This document shows, in pieces, positions 22,778 to 33,790 of a DNA stretch of 64,000 bases. The stretch comes from Epiperipatus broadwayi (taxonomy: Eukaryota > Onychophora > Udeonychophora > Euonychophora > Peripatidae). The translations under genes and the position numbers were made by a program. Where the stretch lies: contig JAQFVV010012498.1 of the NCBI GenBank assembly GCA_028023455.1, forward strand, positions 1,056,001 through 1,120,000. Direction: 5' to 3'. Position 1 is the stretch's first letter. Every line of letters begins with the position of its first letter. Below the pieces are notes generated by a model. That model had not been told where the DNA came from. It did not search any database and was given only the letters and a program-made list of their open reading frames with translations.

Positions 22778-23618
22778 TGTTAAGTATGGGTGTACAAATA
22801 TACACACATAAATGAAAGAATAAATAAAAGTAGTATTTATTAAAATGTATATATGGGTAAAATTAAATGTATGTGTGTGTATGCGGAAGGCATACACATT
22901 AATTATAAAGTACTATAGATTGATTAAATACTATTAAAAAGAAGTAAATCCTATACCAAAGATTAGCTACTGATAAATAATCAGTAATAGCAAAGTTAAA
23001 AATATAAGCTAAGTAAAGAAAGCCACTGCAACTATGGAATGTTAGTTCTTAATCAGCCTCGATGATAGTGAAAACTTATGGCTAAAAATATATAAATGGA
23101 ATGTAAATGACTTTATCTGATCTCAAGAATTGGATAAGGAAACTCATAATATGGGTCACCAATTAGACAGCTGATGGTCAATCAAAAGTGACAATGGACT
23201 ACTCACAGGTGTGCAGGTAAAAGAACATTGGGAAAAAGGACTCTTGAGGTGAAGCTCCAGGTATACAGACATGCCATCTGACGGAGGCCACCGACACTCT
23301 TTCACCTATAGCCTTGTAGAGAAGTTTACCTATGAATGTTCCAAAGTAAACTCAGGGACTCATTACAGGTCATATAGAGATCTTCAGTATTATTTTGTAA
23401 GCCTTTGGGACCAGATAATTGTGTTATGTAGTGTATTTATATAAAGTGAGTGATTTAGAACATATACTATTCGTTTATAACCCTCAAGTCTGATCCTATG
23501 TTAATTAAACTTCATTACTTCCGATTACTAGCCGTGTCTGTTGCATTTTTTTCAGAGTATTCCTTTTATTATTAATTTATGCAATCCAGAGGACAGCAGT
23601 TTATCTCTGGACACAGCA
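22778..23618 (+). repeat. 3' LTR of G1
   Basis: Begins TGTTAAGTATG and ends ACACAGCA; followed by the target duplication GTTCA. Just upstream, GAGGGCAG (22,768) could be the polypurine tract. Confidence 0.9.
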
Positions 23619-23623
23619 GTTCA

Positions 23624-24171
23624 GTAATGAAATAAGTTTAAAACAGAATTAAAATAAACATTTTGGTTTTATAGCTGTTGTAATGTAATAAGAATTTGAT
23701 GAAAAATGGGACTTTAATTAAGTGTCAGAAAGGTAATGCAATGGAAAGATGGTATTTTTTTAAATTTTTATCTCATATAACACTTCAGGAAAGAATTCTT
23801 TTCATATAATTTGCTAATGCTTTTTTAAAAAAAATCAGTCTATTAATCTTTATTAAAAAATACTTTTAAGATTAAAGATTTTCAGTTTAAGAACCTACGA
23901 AAAGAAAAGATCAACTATTCATTGTAAAGAACCAATAAATCAGAAAAGATCTCTCTGCAATGCTGTCTAATATCTCTTGCATATGATAGACTAAAGTGGA
24001 GTACCCACTACATAATAAAGATCATGAAAAATCATATGGTGCTGCCCAATTAATTAAATTTTTTTTATGAATAACAAAAAGACAATTTAATGCAACATCA
24101 CTTATATATTTTTCCTTTTGTGATTTTTAATTTGTTAAATAAAATAATAACTACTAACATTTTTTTTTTAC
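23624..24171. other. AT-rich DNA, no gene recognised
   Basis: No frame, repeat pair or RNA signal of note between G1 and the inverted-repeat element. Confidence 0.5.
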
Positions 24172-24999
24172 TATATGAAAATAAATAAGCATTTATTTTA
24201 TATAGCGTATGTAAACAATTGTATTACATTCAAATACCAGCCTTTCACGCTAATTGTGCATATGCTTTGTGAGTGTTAATAATAAATGAATACTTTCTCA
24301 CCAATACAAGATATAGTATTTATGCAGGAATAAAAGGAATCCTCTTATTCCTACGACTCAAACACTTATATATGAGCAAATCTGAAGTACTGGCAAAGAA
24401 AGCGTGACGATGGAACAGTCACTTTAAATTACTATACATGATGTCTGAATGAATGACGTCGGTGAAATTATCTAGAATTTACTAAACGTCATTCCAACTG
24501 AAACTTAATAATATGTAAATAAGCATTTATTTTATATAGCGTATGTAAACAATTGTATTACATTCAAATATCAGCCTTTCATGCTAATTGTGCATATGCT
24601 TTGCGAGTGTTAATAATAAATGAATACTTTCTCACCAATACAAGATATAGTATTTATGCAGGAATACGCTATATAAAATAAATGCTTATTTACATATTAT
24701 TAAGTTTCAGTTGGAATGATGTTTAATAAATTCTAGATAATTTCACCGACGTCATTCATTCAGACATCATATATAGTAATTTAAAGTGACTGTTCCATCG
24801 TCATGCTTTCTTTGCCAGTACTTCAGATTTGCTCATATATAAGCGTTTGAGTTGTAGGAATAAGAGGATTCCTTTTATTCCTGCATAAATACTATATCTT
24901 GTATTGGTTAGAAAGTATTCATTTATTATTAACACTCGCAATGCGTATGCACAATTAGCGTGAAAGGCTGATATTTGAATGTAATATATGAAAATAAAC
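24172..24999. mobile_element. Asymmetric inverted-repeat element (MITE or foldback-like)
   Basis: The element (24,186-24,985) has three parts: a full unit A (24,186 to about 24,518), a partial direct copy B (about 24,519-24,666), and an inverted copy A' (24,667-24,985). Shared strings include AAGCATTTATTTTATATAGC in A and B. It is flanked by the 14-bp direct repeat TATATGAAAATAAA (24,172-24,185 and 24,985-24,998). It has no coding capacity. The 14-bp duplication is longer than typical for common DNA transposon superfamilies. Confidence 0.8.
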
Positions 25000-25059
25000 A
25001 AATGTTATATTTTTATTTTTGGAAAGTTGGTGGATCTAAAAGGTAAAATAAAATTATTT

Positions 25060-25150
25060 GTCAAGCATTGGTGGTTGAGAGGTCAGCGACAGCTGCTTTA
25101 CAAGCAGTTGTCCCGGGTTAGCAGGTTCGCTTCCGGGCTGATGCTACGAC
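25060..25150 (+). repeat. tRNA-derived SINE
   Basis: A box TGGTTGAGAGGTC (25,072) and B box GGTTCGCTTCC (25,124) are spaced as in a type II tRNA with a long variable arm. A hairpin CTGC-TTTACAA-GCAG sits where the anticodon arm belongs. It has an A-rich end (25,159-25,168). Acceptor stem pairing is poor, so SINE is favoured over a tRNA gene. Confidence 0.5.
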
Positions 25151-25176
25151 ACATGAGAAAAAAAAAAATTATCTGG

Positions 25177-25418
25177 TAATGTTTATTTTTGGAATATAAA
25201 TGAGTTTAGAAAGAATAATTGTAAAATATAAATGGGGGGTGATAAGAATGATCATATTCATGAAATTGATGGACCAGAGAATATGAATGGAATCTAATAA
25301 TGTTTATTTTTGGAATATAAATGAGTTTAGAAAGAATAATTGTAAAATATAAATGGGGGGTGATAAGAATGATCATATTCATGAAATTGATTGTCCAGAG
25401 AATATGAATGGAATCTAA
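25177..25418 (+). repeat. 121-bp tandem duplication at start of LINE L-A
   Basis: Units at 25,177-25,297 and 25,298-25,418 differ by only about two bases near the end (GATGGACC versus GATTGTCC), so the duplication is recent compared with the surrounding decay. Each unit encodes part of the endonuclease GDFN-like block. Confidence 0.9.
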
Positions 25419-25530
25419 AAAGGATGGGCGAGAAAGGTGAATTGAAAATTTGAATAAAGTATATGATAGGAAGTTTATATGAACACGACAAAATCTGAAG
25501 TATACCATTGTTTATGAATTGGTAAACAAA
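25180..25530 (+). pseudogene. LINE L-A endonuclease fragment
   Basis: EFRKNNCKI is followed by a GDxN-like block reading MGGDKNDHIHEID, then EYEWNLKRMGEKGELKI, equivalent to the GDMNAHI / NGxxLLDW part of EEP endonucleases. The same order is seen in L-C near 61,640-61,800. The N-terminal half of the domain is missing, replaced by the SINE-like unit just upstream. Confidence 0.5.
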
Positions 25531-26379
25531 AAAAAAAAAAGAATTAAAAAAGAAAAAAATTAATTGTTTGATGAGGAAGAAAAGTAATAGTGATAGAATT
25601 AAGATTAAGTGGATTAGCTACTTAAGGATAAAAAAATATCTATAATAAAATTAAAACAGAAAAGGGATGAACTTTGTAAGAAGTTATCAAAAAAAATTAA
25701 GAGATTAAAAAAAAAAATTTTTTTTGGGGGGAAATATATGAAAAAGAGAAATAATAAGGAAAAGACATTATTACAAGCAGAGGTAATAAAATATGAGGAT
25801 AAAAAAATAAATTACTTTGGATGAACTAGCAAATACAAGACATTAGGAAGCTAAATTTATGAAAAAATAAATAAAATTACAGATGCAAAATTGAATAAAG
25901 CAATAGTAGAAAAAAAAAAAAAGATTAATCAGTATGGAAGCTAAAATTGTAGTAGGAATCAAAAAATAAGTAAAGTTTAGTTTACGAAATTTTTTTAATA
26001 AAATTAAAGTTGATAATGGATTTCAGATAAATAGCTGTAAAAATTACATTATTATAGAAATCATTTTTTTTTAGATTGCTAATCATCTTAATGCTGAGAC
26101 ATGCGTCTTGGATGCAAGAGGGTGAAAATTTGGCAGAGTTTCAGAATGAATTTCAACCAAAGAAAAGGATAGGGATAATTTATTTATTATATTTCAGTTG
26201 ATTGATTTATAAAAATGAGTAATATGTATAATTTTTTTTTTCCAAAATATAGGCATAAGGAATATGTGATACAAACCTTTTATGATCAGAACAAAGAAAA
26301 CATTCGTGATTAAGAGAAATAATCCTGCTTTTAGTGAAACTTGTCTTCCAGAAAAAGGAAGTTTAATAGAATAATTAGA

Positions 26380-26900
26380 AGGCTACAAGTGTTTTTTTAG
26401 AAGGGCAAATCTTTCAATGAAAATAGAATATATCATGTTGGATTTGCTGATAAAGTCTATTCTTGGACTTCCTCTGATGAAGACTTGTCTTGGAAAATAA
26501 ACTCTTATTGTACTTTTAGATTTAGAAAAGGTTTGTGCTTGCATAGATACAAACAGATTATGCACATATCTTGAAAATATGAGAATAAATTAAGAATTGT
26601 TAAAAATGATTAAGAGTTTTTATAAGTATAGTTTTATAAATGCCAATTAGGGGATATGGAATCAGTGGCACTTAAATGTAAAATTGGATTGAAACAAAGA
26701 TGTTCTTTAACATCTTCATTATTTATTTTGTTGTTAAACAAATGGGAATTGTGATAGAAAAATTAGGAGCAGAGATGAGGATCCCTATAGTAGGAACTAA
26801 AATAATAGGTAATGTACTGGCTGTTTTTTTGTGGATAGCATGATGATTTTTGTAAGCAATGAAGCAGATATATAGTTGTTATTAGAGAAATATAGATAGT
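26380..26900 (+). pseudogene. LINE L-A reverse transcriptase palm
   Basis: LLDLEKVCACIDTNRL matches FLDLEKAYDRVDRNRL (RT motif A, first catalytic Asp present). YLENM and LLKMIKSFYKYS follow. GDMESVALKCKIGLKQRCS matches the motif B lead-in QGCP. The catalytic FVDD box reads FVDSM near 26,828, so the second Asp is lost. Frames break repeatedly. Confidence 0.65.
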
Positions 26901-27030
26901 GTTATGTATGTATTGCATTGTAAATAAGAAATTTACAATATGTTAATAGTATATATATATATATATCAGCAATTATAGAAAGTTTAAAATGCTTAGAGGT
27001 AAAAATATCTAACGATATTTTACTACAGTA

Positions 27031-27576
27031 TGTTTAACTGGTATGAATTACCACCCAATTCTCTCTTAGCAGTAAGAAAGATAAGAAAGGAGGTAACAGT
27101 TCTGGTATATTTCTCCCCTCCCTCCTCTGTGTTGTAAACTCACGGACCTCAGAGTGAAACCAGTTCCATTTTGAAACGTGGACCTGAAGGAAAGACAAGG
27201 CTGTTCCAGATTCCTGTGCAATGGATGAGAAGAGCAGTATATAAGACCCAGTCTGAACAAGAGAATCATCATGAGATAGCAGCGTAATCAGAAGACAGCA
27301 CGCTGGGCGAAACCAGAACTCGTGATCCAGTGAACTCCACCACTGAAGATGTCAAAGTGGACATAGGGATTTATACAGGCTATCCGTGCCTTATAATTAT
27401 TATTTATTGTAAGCCATGAGGCTGGTTTTATGTAAGCATCATTTAATTATATTAATGTTAGTTCATTGGAAATTATGTAATGTATTTATTGTAAATACAC
27501 AGTTGTCGTTATCGTTAATCAGTAGTAATTGAAATTATTTATGTTGTGTGTTTTCGTAGTGGGGGAGGTCATTGCA
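27031..27576 (+). repeat. Probable solo LTR inside LINE L-A
   Basis: A conspicuously less AT-rich block interrupts the LINE RT. It starts TGTTTAACTGG and can end in ...GTCATTGCA. It has a TATA box (TATATAAGA, 27,238) followed by CAGTCTGAACA, as in LTR promoters. No coding sequence or second copy is in the window. I could not define a target duplication, so boundaries are approximate. Confidence 0.4.
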
Positions 27577-27599
27577 GATAGGAAATAGTACAAAAAATA

Positions 27600-28205
27600 A
27601 ATTTATTAAAGAAAGATCTTTATACTTAAAGGAAAAAATAAAACTGAAAGATAAAAAAATATGAGATATTTATTATAAAGAAATGAAGAAAAATAGTTAC
27701 TTAGGAACATGTTAAATAAAAAAAAAAAATAACATCAATAATTGAAAATTATAGTTGAGAAAAAAAGAAAAAAAAATTGAATGTGTTTGATTAAATATAT
27801 GGTATGTTTTCATATAGAAAATATGAATTATGTCAAATAATTTGGAAAGCAATAATGAAGCCTACTTTTATATTTGGAAATTATGTGCTTTGTATTAGCT
27901 AAAGAATTAGGAAATTTGTAGAATACAAAGAAAAGTAAAAATTCTTTGGATGGTGAATAGTGGACAGAAAATGAAATGATTTACTGAAAATAAGATGGAC
28001 TTTTTTTGATGAAGGAAAGTAAAAATGTTTGGAAGTTTATAATATATAAATAAAAATATAAAAAGTATTTCACTGGATTACGTGAAGCAGATAACAAACA
28101 TGTCGAGCAGGAAAGGTTTTACAATATGTAAAGTTAGTAGACAACTTATTTTCATTTATTTATATAAGAAATGGAATAAATGTGTAAAATATGTATTATA
28201 GATAC
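27600..28205 (+). pseudogene. LINE L-A RT thumb region
   Basis: Broken frames align with L-B: NMVCF-like text, then a tract equivalent to YNKYDIARIIWKG, then MDFF and KMFG-like text. The sequence stops at the 28,194-28,205 target site of the Penelope insertion and continues after 29,240. Confidence 0.55.
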
Positions 28206-29228
28206 TATTAATTTTTCCTTCATTTTATATGTAATTCTTTTGCATGCATGTGCTTTATGAAGTGTTTTTTCTTTCTTTCTTACTTTCCTTTATTTAGCAA
28301 AGAGCACTTTCAGACATAGCTCCATTACTTATAATCCATCTTGATTATTCATATTTTGTAAATCTGTTCTTTACGTATTCCATTTGTATAATAATTGAAC
28401 ACTGTTTTCTTTTTTATTTATCATGTTTTTGTCATTGGCTATGAACCAGGCTTCTTTTACTTTATTTTTTTGAATCAAATTGACAGATTATAGATCGAAG
28501 CTATGACTGTGTTATCTTTCATCATTCTAGAACATGTATTTATATTCTGGGCTATCTTTAGTGCACTTATATATTGTACCATTCTAATTGCAATATTGGT
28601 CCTTCATTAACTGTAATAAACAATTATGTATTAGACCTCATATACTACCTGCAGTAATTCTTCCTTTGGTAATCTATTTTTTGTGTTATTTAACAGCCTG
28701 ATGAGATTTGCTGAAGTTCGGAAGCTCACATTGTGTTTTGGCTTGCAAATCTTTTTTATTCACTGGTTTTGGGATATAAGACTTGCCGATCTATGGCTTT
28801 GTAACATCTTGTAATTTTATATTTTATTTTTTTCCATTGAACTTTAAAATTTTTTTCATCAGTATTTCTTTGTTGTATCCCAGGTTGCATAGAACTTTCA
28901 TATATTTGTCAACATTATTTTTCCTATCTGCTTCGGAGTTGCAAAGCAGTTGATTTCTATTAAGAAATCCCTTGAAACCTGCCAGTTTGTGTGACATTGG
29001 TGTTTTGATAGGGTGTGAATAGCATCTCTTATTTTGAATGATTTTATCACCATTTTATAATCCAAAATGTTTGTTCTTTTGGATTATCATATCTAAATAT
29101 TTTATACTGTGTATATCATTTTTGTTTTCTATTATCCATATCGGTGATGACTCATTGGCCAGTAAATTGTGCATTTCTATAATTGTTTGTTCAAGGGTAT
29201 ATATGAGTACATAATCATCTCTTTTTTA
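28206..29228 (-). mobile_element. Penelope-like element inserted in LINE L-A
   Basis: About 1.02 kb on the minus strand, flanked by (T/C)ATTATAGATAC (28,194-28,205 and 29,229-29,240). The sister LINE L-C has the uninterrupted site at 63,628-63,639. The content is the RT C-terminal half and the start of a GIY-YIG domain. It is truncated at its 5' side, as usual for this class. Confidence 0.8.
28500..29215 (-). pseudogene. Penelope-like RT tail and GIY-YIG start
   Basis: From high to low coordinates: MHNLLANESSPIWIIEN, then KYLDMIIQKN (the KLxFLDxxI block), then SHPIKTPMSHKLAGFKGFLN, then LLCNSEADRKNNVDKYMKVL, an order that fits Penelope RTs after the catalytic palm. Further down, LMKDQYCN and NGTIYKCTK match the KD linker and the GIY start of the nuclease. 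The YIG half is not recognisable. Several stops are present. The catalytic RT motifs lie beyond the 5' truncation. Confidence 0.7.
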
Positions 29229-29240
29229 CATTATAGATAC

Positions 29241-29880
29241 ATAATTATGAGGATGGGAAAGACAACAGATAAGTTGGTTAGAGAAAAAGAATTAGATTTG
29301 TGAAAAATGAACACAGACAAAAAAAAAGTTTGTAATTATATAAGAATAAATAGATGTATGATAAAATTAAAGTAAACTTATTATTTGATGTAAAGAAAAG
29401 AACTTAAGATGGAAAAGAAATAAAATATAAACAGAATACAGATTTATAATTATATGTTGGACTATTTCCATATAATATTAATTGTAGATATAGATAATAT
29501 GAACATAGAGAAAAAATATTGAACATTTATTTCTAGAGGAATCAATGTTGAATGAGAATAAATTGTGGGGAGAGAAAAATAATGTAAAGGTAAAGAAAGT
29601 GAAAAAGCATTTTGTAATTTTTAGTCATTGAAGAATAAATATGAGGACAAAATAGTAAAACGAAACAGCTTTTATTAAAATGAGATATATAAAAAAACTA
29701 TCATGGCTGAAAAATAATTGGATAATAAAGAGTAAGAAGTACAAGAATTTAGAATATTGTATAATGATTCACATAACTTGGTGAACATGATTTATGAGTA
29801 TATAGGGTATAAAGAGAAATTTCTAATTACATTTAAGGAAAAGCGATTTTACATTACATCACATATGTTTTTGGCTATTT
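29241..29880 (+). pseudogene. LINE L-A C-terminal region and 3' end
   Basis: Resumes with ATAATTATGAGGATGGGAAA, shared with L-C at 63,640. The 3' terminal block ATTTAAGGAAAAGCGATTTT then TACATTACATCACAT (about 29,832-29,867) parallels L-B at 35,917 and L-C at 63,899. Confidence 0.65.
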
Positions 29881-32165
29881 GACATTCAGTGTAAAAAGTT
29901 ATTACTAGGAAGTCAATCAATAATCTGCAGTTTTTTAAAATAAGCTTCACATACAAATACAAGCAACTTCCCTCAGATTTTGTTTTGATGTATTTAGAAG
30001 CAAATATTTCCAACATCAATGAATCAAAAAATTACTGAATAGTAACTAATCTAAGTATATTTAAAGATGAAATTCAATGGCATATTTGCTTGAAGATAAG
30101 AAACTCACTCAAGAAATCACAATGATTCACAGATAATTAGATGTTTGTTAGGTTTTTTATTAGTACTATACTATTAAATAATATTTCACTAAGTATACAG
30201 TAAATATATAAATAAGGCCTTTAATGATTAAAGGCTCATTAGAATTTATGGTATTACTTTAAAACTGAGGTGCTATAATAAATAGTTAAAAAGTTGGCAA
30301 AGTACCACTGATGATTAAATATTATAGCTTGATCATAGTACTCTATTGCTTAATCACTATATGTTATAGGCACCCAAAATTTTATTCATAAGATATCAAT
30401 AGTCTTTTTAAAGTGAAGAATGAAGTAACATTTCCTAAATTGCACACATTTATTTTCAAATTAAAAAGCTGAATAATTTTGCTTAATTGGAAAGTCAATT
30501 TTAAATGATATAAAAACCATTATCCCAGAAATTTAGTAATTTCTTATCAAAAATATATTAACTACATTTATAGATTAAATAAATGTTTTAAATTTTTTTT
30601 TTACTTTTAACAGATTTCCAGAATAAATATATTAAACTACCTAATGGAAATATTAAGTAAGCATAGAGTAACTGTATAGATTCATTAAAAGATAATTACA
30701 CAACTTTTTAATAATGAAATTAAAATTACAATGAAAACTGAGTAGTATACTTTCACAGGCTGGAAGCATAGTATTATCTCAAAGTCATACACGTATTAGT
30801 ATATTAAATAAAAATCTTTTTAAAATAAAAGATCTCTTTTCTTAATTATATAAAAGCTCATTAAGTTTATAATGTTAGTCTAAAATTGAGAGGCCAGTAT
30901 AAAATGTTAAGATTATGACAATTGATGATGATATGTGTTATTCCCTGATTGTACTCTTCTATTATCTAACTATTTTACCTGCCTTTAGCAGAGAACTTAG
31001 CATCTATTCCAATAGTACACAAATAAGTAAACTGATCTATATTCCATGAGATATAAAGTACGACAACTCACAGAAATGTATAATAAATTAAGACTGATGA
31101 ACTCTGGGAATCAGAGAAGTTGAAGCCCACATCTAGATCAATACTTCATTACAACCCTGATTATAATCAAGCTTTTTTAAAGCTGAACGTTACACAATTA
31201 AAATTTTTGAATAGAAAATTATCACCAATAAAATGTAAAAAAAAATATTGATTTTTTAAAAACTATATATTTATTTTATAAGTTATTCTTTTTAGAATAA
31301 AGGAACTAATGTGCTAAATCTTCATTTTGGTAATCATATATTGGATGACCTGCTGGGTAACAGATCACACAACAAAAGCAAAAAATTGTTCTCTAGCAAT
31401 ATATATATATACTAATTTAATTATTTTTTAAAAATAATTTAATACATTCTAAGATCATTTTGATATTAATTTTATCAGAAATAAACTCTATGTAGGGGCT
31501 AAGTAATCTAAATTTTAGTAAGTATAGAGTTCAAAAGCATAACCTTTTAATTATTTAACTATATTAGTTTAAGCTCATTAATTATATGGTGAAATATTTA
31601 TTTTAATTCAGATTAGTTTAATTTTTTTTTTAAAAAAAAACACTACTTGATTCATACACTATTAGTATTTATTATATGGCAGTTATTCACAGAGCATGCA
31701 GATTTAAATATCAAAGTTACAGATTGAATATAACAGTTCATTTAATTGACCAAACTGAAAATTCTTTTACTTTTTATACATAGACTTAAATAAAAACATT
31801 TAGCTTTTGATTCTGCTATTCTCATTTCTAAGTTAAATCATCCAAAATCTTTAGAGATTAATTATGATGGATTTTCAAAAATTATTTTAAAATGACTTTT
31901 TTAAAAAAAATAATGTATTTTCCTCATAAAATTTTTTTCATGCCAATCTTCCACTATTTACTTAAATTTAAAAATAATAGTAATACTGGAATTAACATGA
32001 TATTTCTTTTCCAAATTAATTTTTGGAAAATAAATAAACAAGACATTTTTTAAAAAATAAAAAATTCATATTATATGTATAATCTATATGTATAATATTA
32101 AAAATATATGCTTGATTTTTTCTTTCAAGATTCACTATAATATATACACATAAGTGTGTATATTC
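29881..32165. other. AT-rich DNA downstream of the PLCXD gene
   Basis: Contains the 3' flank of the minus-strand PLCXD gene. Minus-strand AATAAA hexamers occur (for example at 31,668-31,673), but the genuine poly(A) site cannot be chosen. No other gene, repeat pair or RNA signal was seen. Confidence 0.5.
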
Positions 32166-33037
32166 TCAGACTGCTGATAAAAAAATAATATTTTTTTCTT
32201 CATTAATTTTGTTGAGAGCAAGAACCTTTGAAATATAATGACCAATTTCAATAAAGTCAACAATAACGATGTTAATACCTTGCTTTCCATGACTTTTCCC
32301 AATTAGCCACTGAGAAACAGCTGGAGTTGCTGCATTAGCCAATTTCTCTTTTAAACTACTTTTAAGATTTCCAAAAATGGTGCCAAGAGTTGGGGTTAGA
32401 ATTCCTTGAGTAACAAAAAATATACTTTCAGAATGTGGCTTATGATAAGCTGTGGTTATAAACTGCAACATGTCAGGCAAATTGGGAGTGTTTGGCCACG
32501 GAGACATAATTGAAGAAGCAGGCCAAAATGAATCTATTTGATTTGCTGCATTATTTTGATAAAATGCAATGATTTGATATCGGCGATTCCAAAGATTTTG
32601 TAAACTTATTTGAGACAAATCTCTTGTAAATGGACATAATTTTCCTCCTAAAATCCTTAGAATCATTGAAAGCAAATGTTGGTGGTCTTCTTGACTCATA
32701 ATGTAAAAGTGATTAAAGTCTAATAATATAACTTCTTGTGGATGATTATCAAGAAAATGTCTTATTTCAAGAAGAATATCTTCTACATTCATTCCATAAA
32801 AACCATGAACAAAAAAAAATCCTGGAAAATTGGGTTTTGTTGAAACACGAAAATCAAAGTAGCGAATTCCTGCATGGAGTTGGGCACTAATGTTCCAATC
32901 TTGGGTAATAGACCAACGATAAGCAACAGAACGACCATATTTTCTGGTTAGACTGATCAGAGTTTTGGCACAGCAAGAAATAGATGGACCAATGGGACCA
33001 TTCTGATCCAAAGAAAATGAAAATGAATCATGAGAAC
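32166..33037 (-). CDS. PI-PLC X domain-containing protein (PLCXD1/2/3 family), main exon
   Basis: Single long exon encoding about 289 residues to a TGA stop. The frame begins after a splice acceptor (TTTGCAG) at 33,038 with SHDSFSFSLDQNGPIGP, and the preceding exon must supply the G of GSHDS. Both PLC-X catalytic histidines are present: His in SHDS (33,030-33,032) and His in FFVHGFYG (32,805-32,807). Also seen are RYFDFRV, HPQEVILLDFNHFY and LWNRRYQIIAFY, all typical of the family, which runs about 300-320 residues and lacks PH, EF-hand and C2 domains. These proteins cleave or bind phosphoinositide-type lipids in the cytosol, and enzymatic activity varies. A TTG at 33,011 is not the start. 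The N-terminal exon of about 35-40 codons was not found. The intact acceptor argues against a retrocopy. This is the only clear host gene. Confidence 0.92.
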
Positions 33038-33060
33038 CTGCAAATATATATTAATTTTAG
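33038..33060 (-). promoter_or_regulatory. Splice acceptor of the PLCXD main exon
   Basis: The minus strand reads TATATATTTGCAG directly before GTTCTCATGAT. The junction splits the Gly codon after its first base, fitting the conserved GSHDS sequence. Confidence 0.8.
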
Positions 33061-33790
33061 TAATACTTCATAAAATAATAATTATAATATAAAATGTAAT
33101 ATCTCTTTATGAAATGAAATAAATGAGAAAGTAAAACTATGATCAAGGCTAACAAAACTAATACAATAATTTCAATAGGAACTTCCCATCTCAGTATATG
33201 AATTAAGCCCAATTATCATTAATAGCATTTTAATATCTTTCATATATACAGAAATCCAATAAAATTACTTGCTTCATTTTTCTTTTCAAAGACTTTATTT
33301 ATTTATATAAACCCATATATACTCCAATATATTAGACACATGTTTTTACATATGAAAGATCATTTGGAACCCTATTTTTAAAGAGAAAAGGAGTTTATTG
33401 TTATTAATTTTTTATTAATAATGCTGGTGATGGTTTTAAAAAAACATTTTAAATAATAAACTTCTTATGAATATAAAAATATCCTAATAAATATGCATTT
33501 CAAGATGTTATTAATTATAGGAGTTTATCAACAAAATCATTGGTATTGTGAACCTCTGTCATAGTTTTACTTTCAGTTAAACACTTAACTAATTATAAAT
33601 ATTTATGACCTTTACTCATAGTTTTACTTTCCAGTTAAACACTTAATTAATTATAAATATTTATGACCTTTATTTTCTATTGTACTCCATAAGTGTTAGA
33701 ATATGAATAGATATAATTTATTTATAAGAAATATAACAAGAACAAATTTTAATTTTATTTCATTTAGGAGGATATTGGAAGCAGCCTTAT
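33061..33790. other. PLCXD intron (minus strand) and flanking AT-rich DNA
   Basis: No N-terminal PLCXD exon recognised by eye. Contains a 57-bp tandem duplication (see separate entry). Confidence 0.5.
33560..33674 (+). repeat. 57-bp tandem duplication
   Basis: Units at 33,560 and 33,617 share ATAGTTTTACTTT and the segment AACACTTAA-TAATTATAAAT. They differ by a one-base insertion and a few substitutions. Confidence 0.85.

Larger units (their letters stand above)
13971..23618 (+). mobile_element. Ty3/Gypsy LTR retrotransposon G1 with nested element
   Basis: Two LTRs (13,971-14,831 and 22,778-23,618) match along their length. They are flanked by a perfect 5-bp duplication GTTCA (13,966-13,970 and 23,619-23,623). 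Between them, in order, are a primer-binding site, gag with zinc knuckles, protease, RT, RNase H and integrase. Pol is interrupted after the protease by element G2. All coding parts carry stops and shifts. The first LTR begins CG where the second has the canonical TG; both end in CA. Confidence 0.9.
25177..29880 (+). mobile_element. LINE L-A, degenerate, with two insertions
   Basis: Plus-strand LINE of the same family as L-B, L-C and L-D. In order: endonuclease block (25,180-25,520), RT N-terminal area, RT palm (26,480-26,900), a probable solo LTR (27,031-27,576), RT thumb (27,600-28,205), a Penelope-like insertion (28,206-29,228), then the C-terminal region and 3' end (29,229-29,880). The 3' terminus TTACATTACATCACAT matches the ends of its sister copies. 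Confidence 0.75.

Noticed and set aside
28690-28730. CCTGATGAGATTTGCTGAAG as a hammerhead ribozyme
   Set aside because: Lies on the strand opposite to the Penelope coding direction, lacks the CGAAA core and has no pairing stems.
32166-33011. PLCXD protein starting at the TTG codon at 33,011
   Set aside because: The frame extends upstream through the conserved SHDS catalytic segment to a splice acceptor at 33,038, so TTG is internal.
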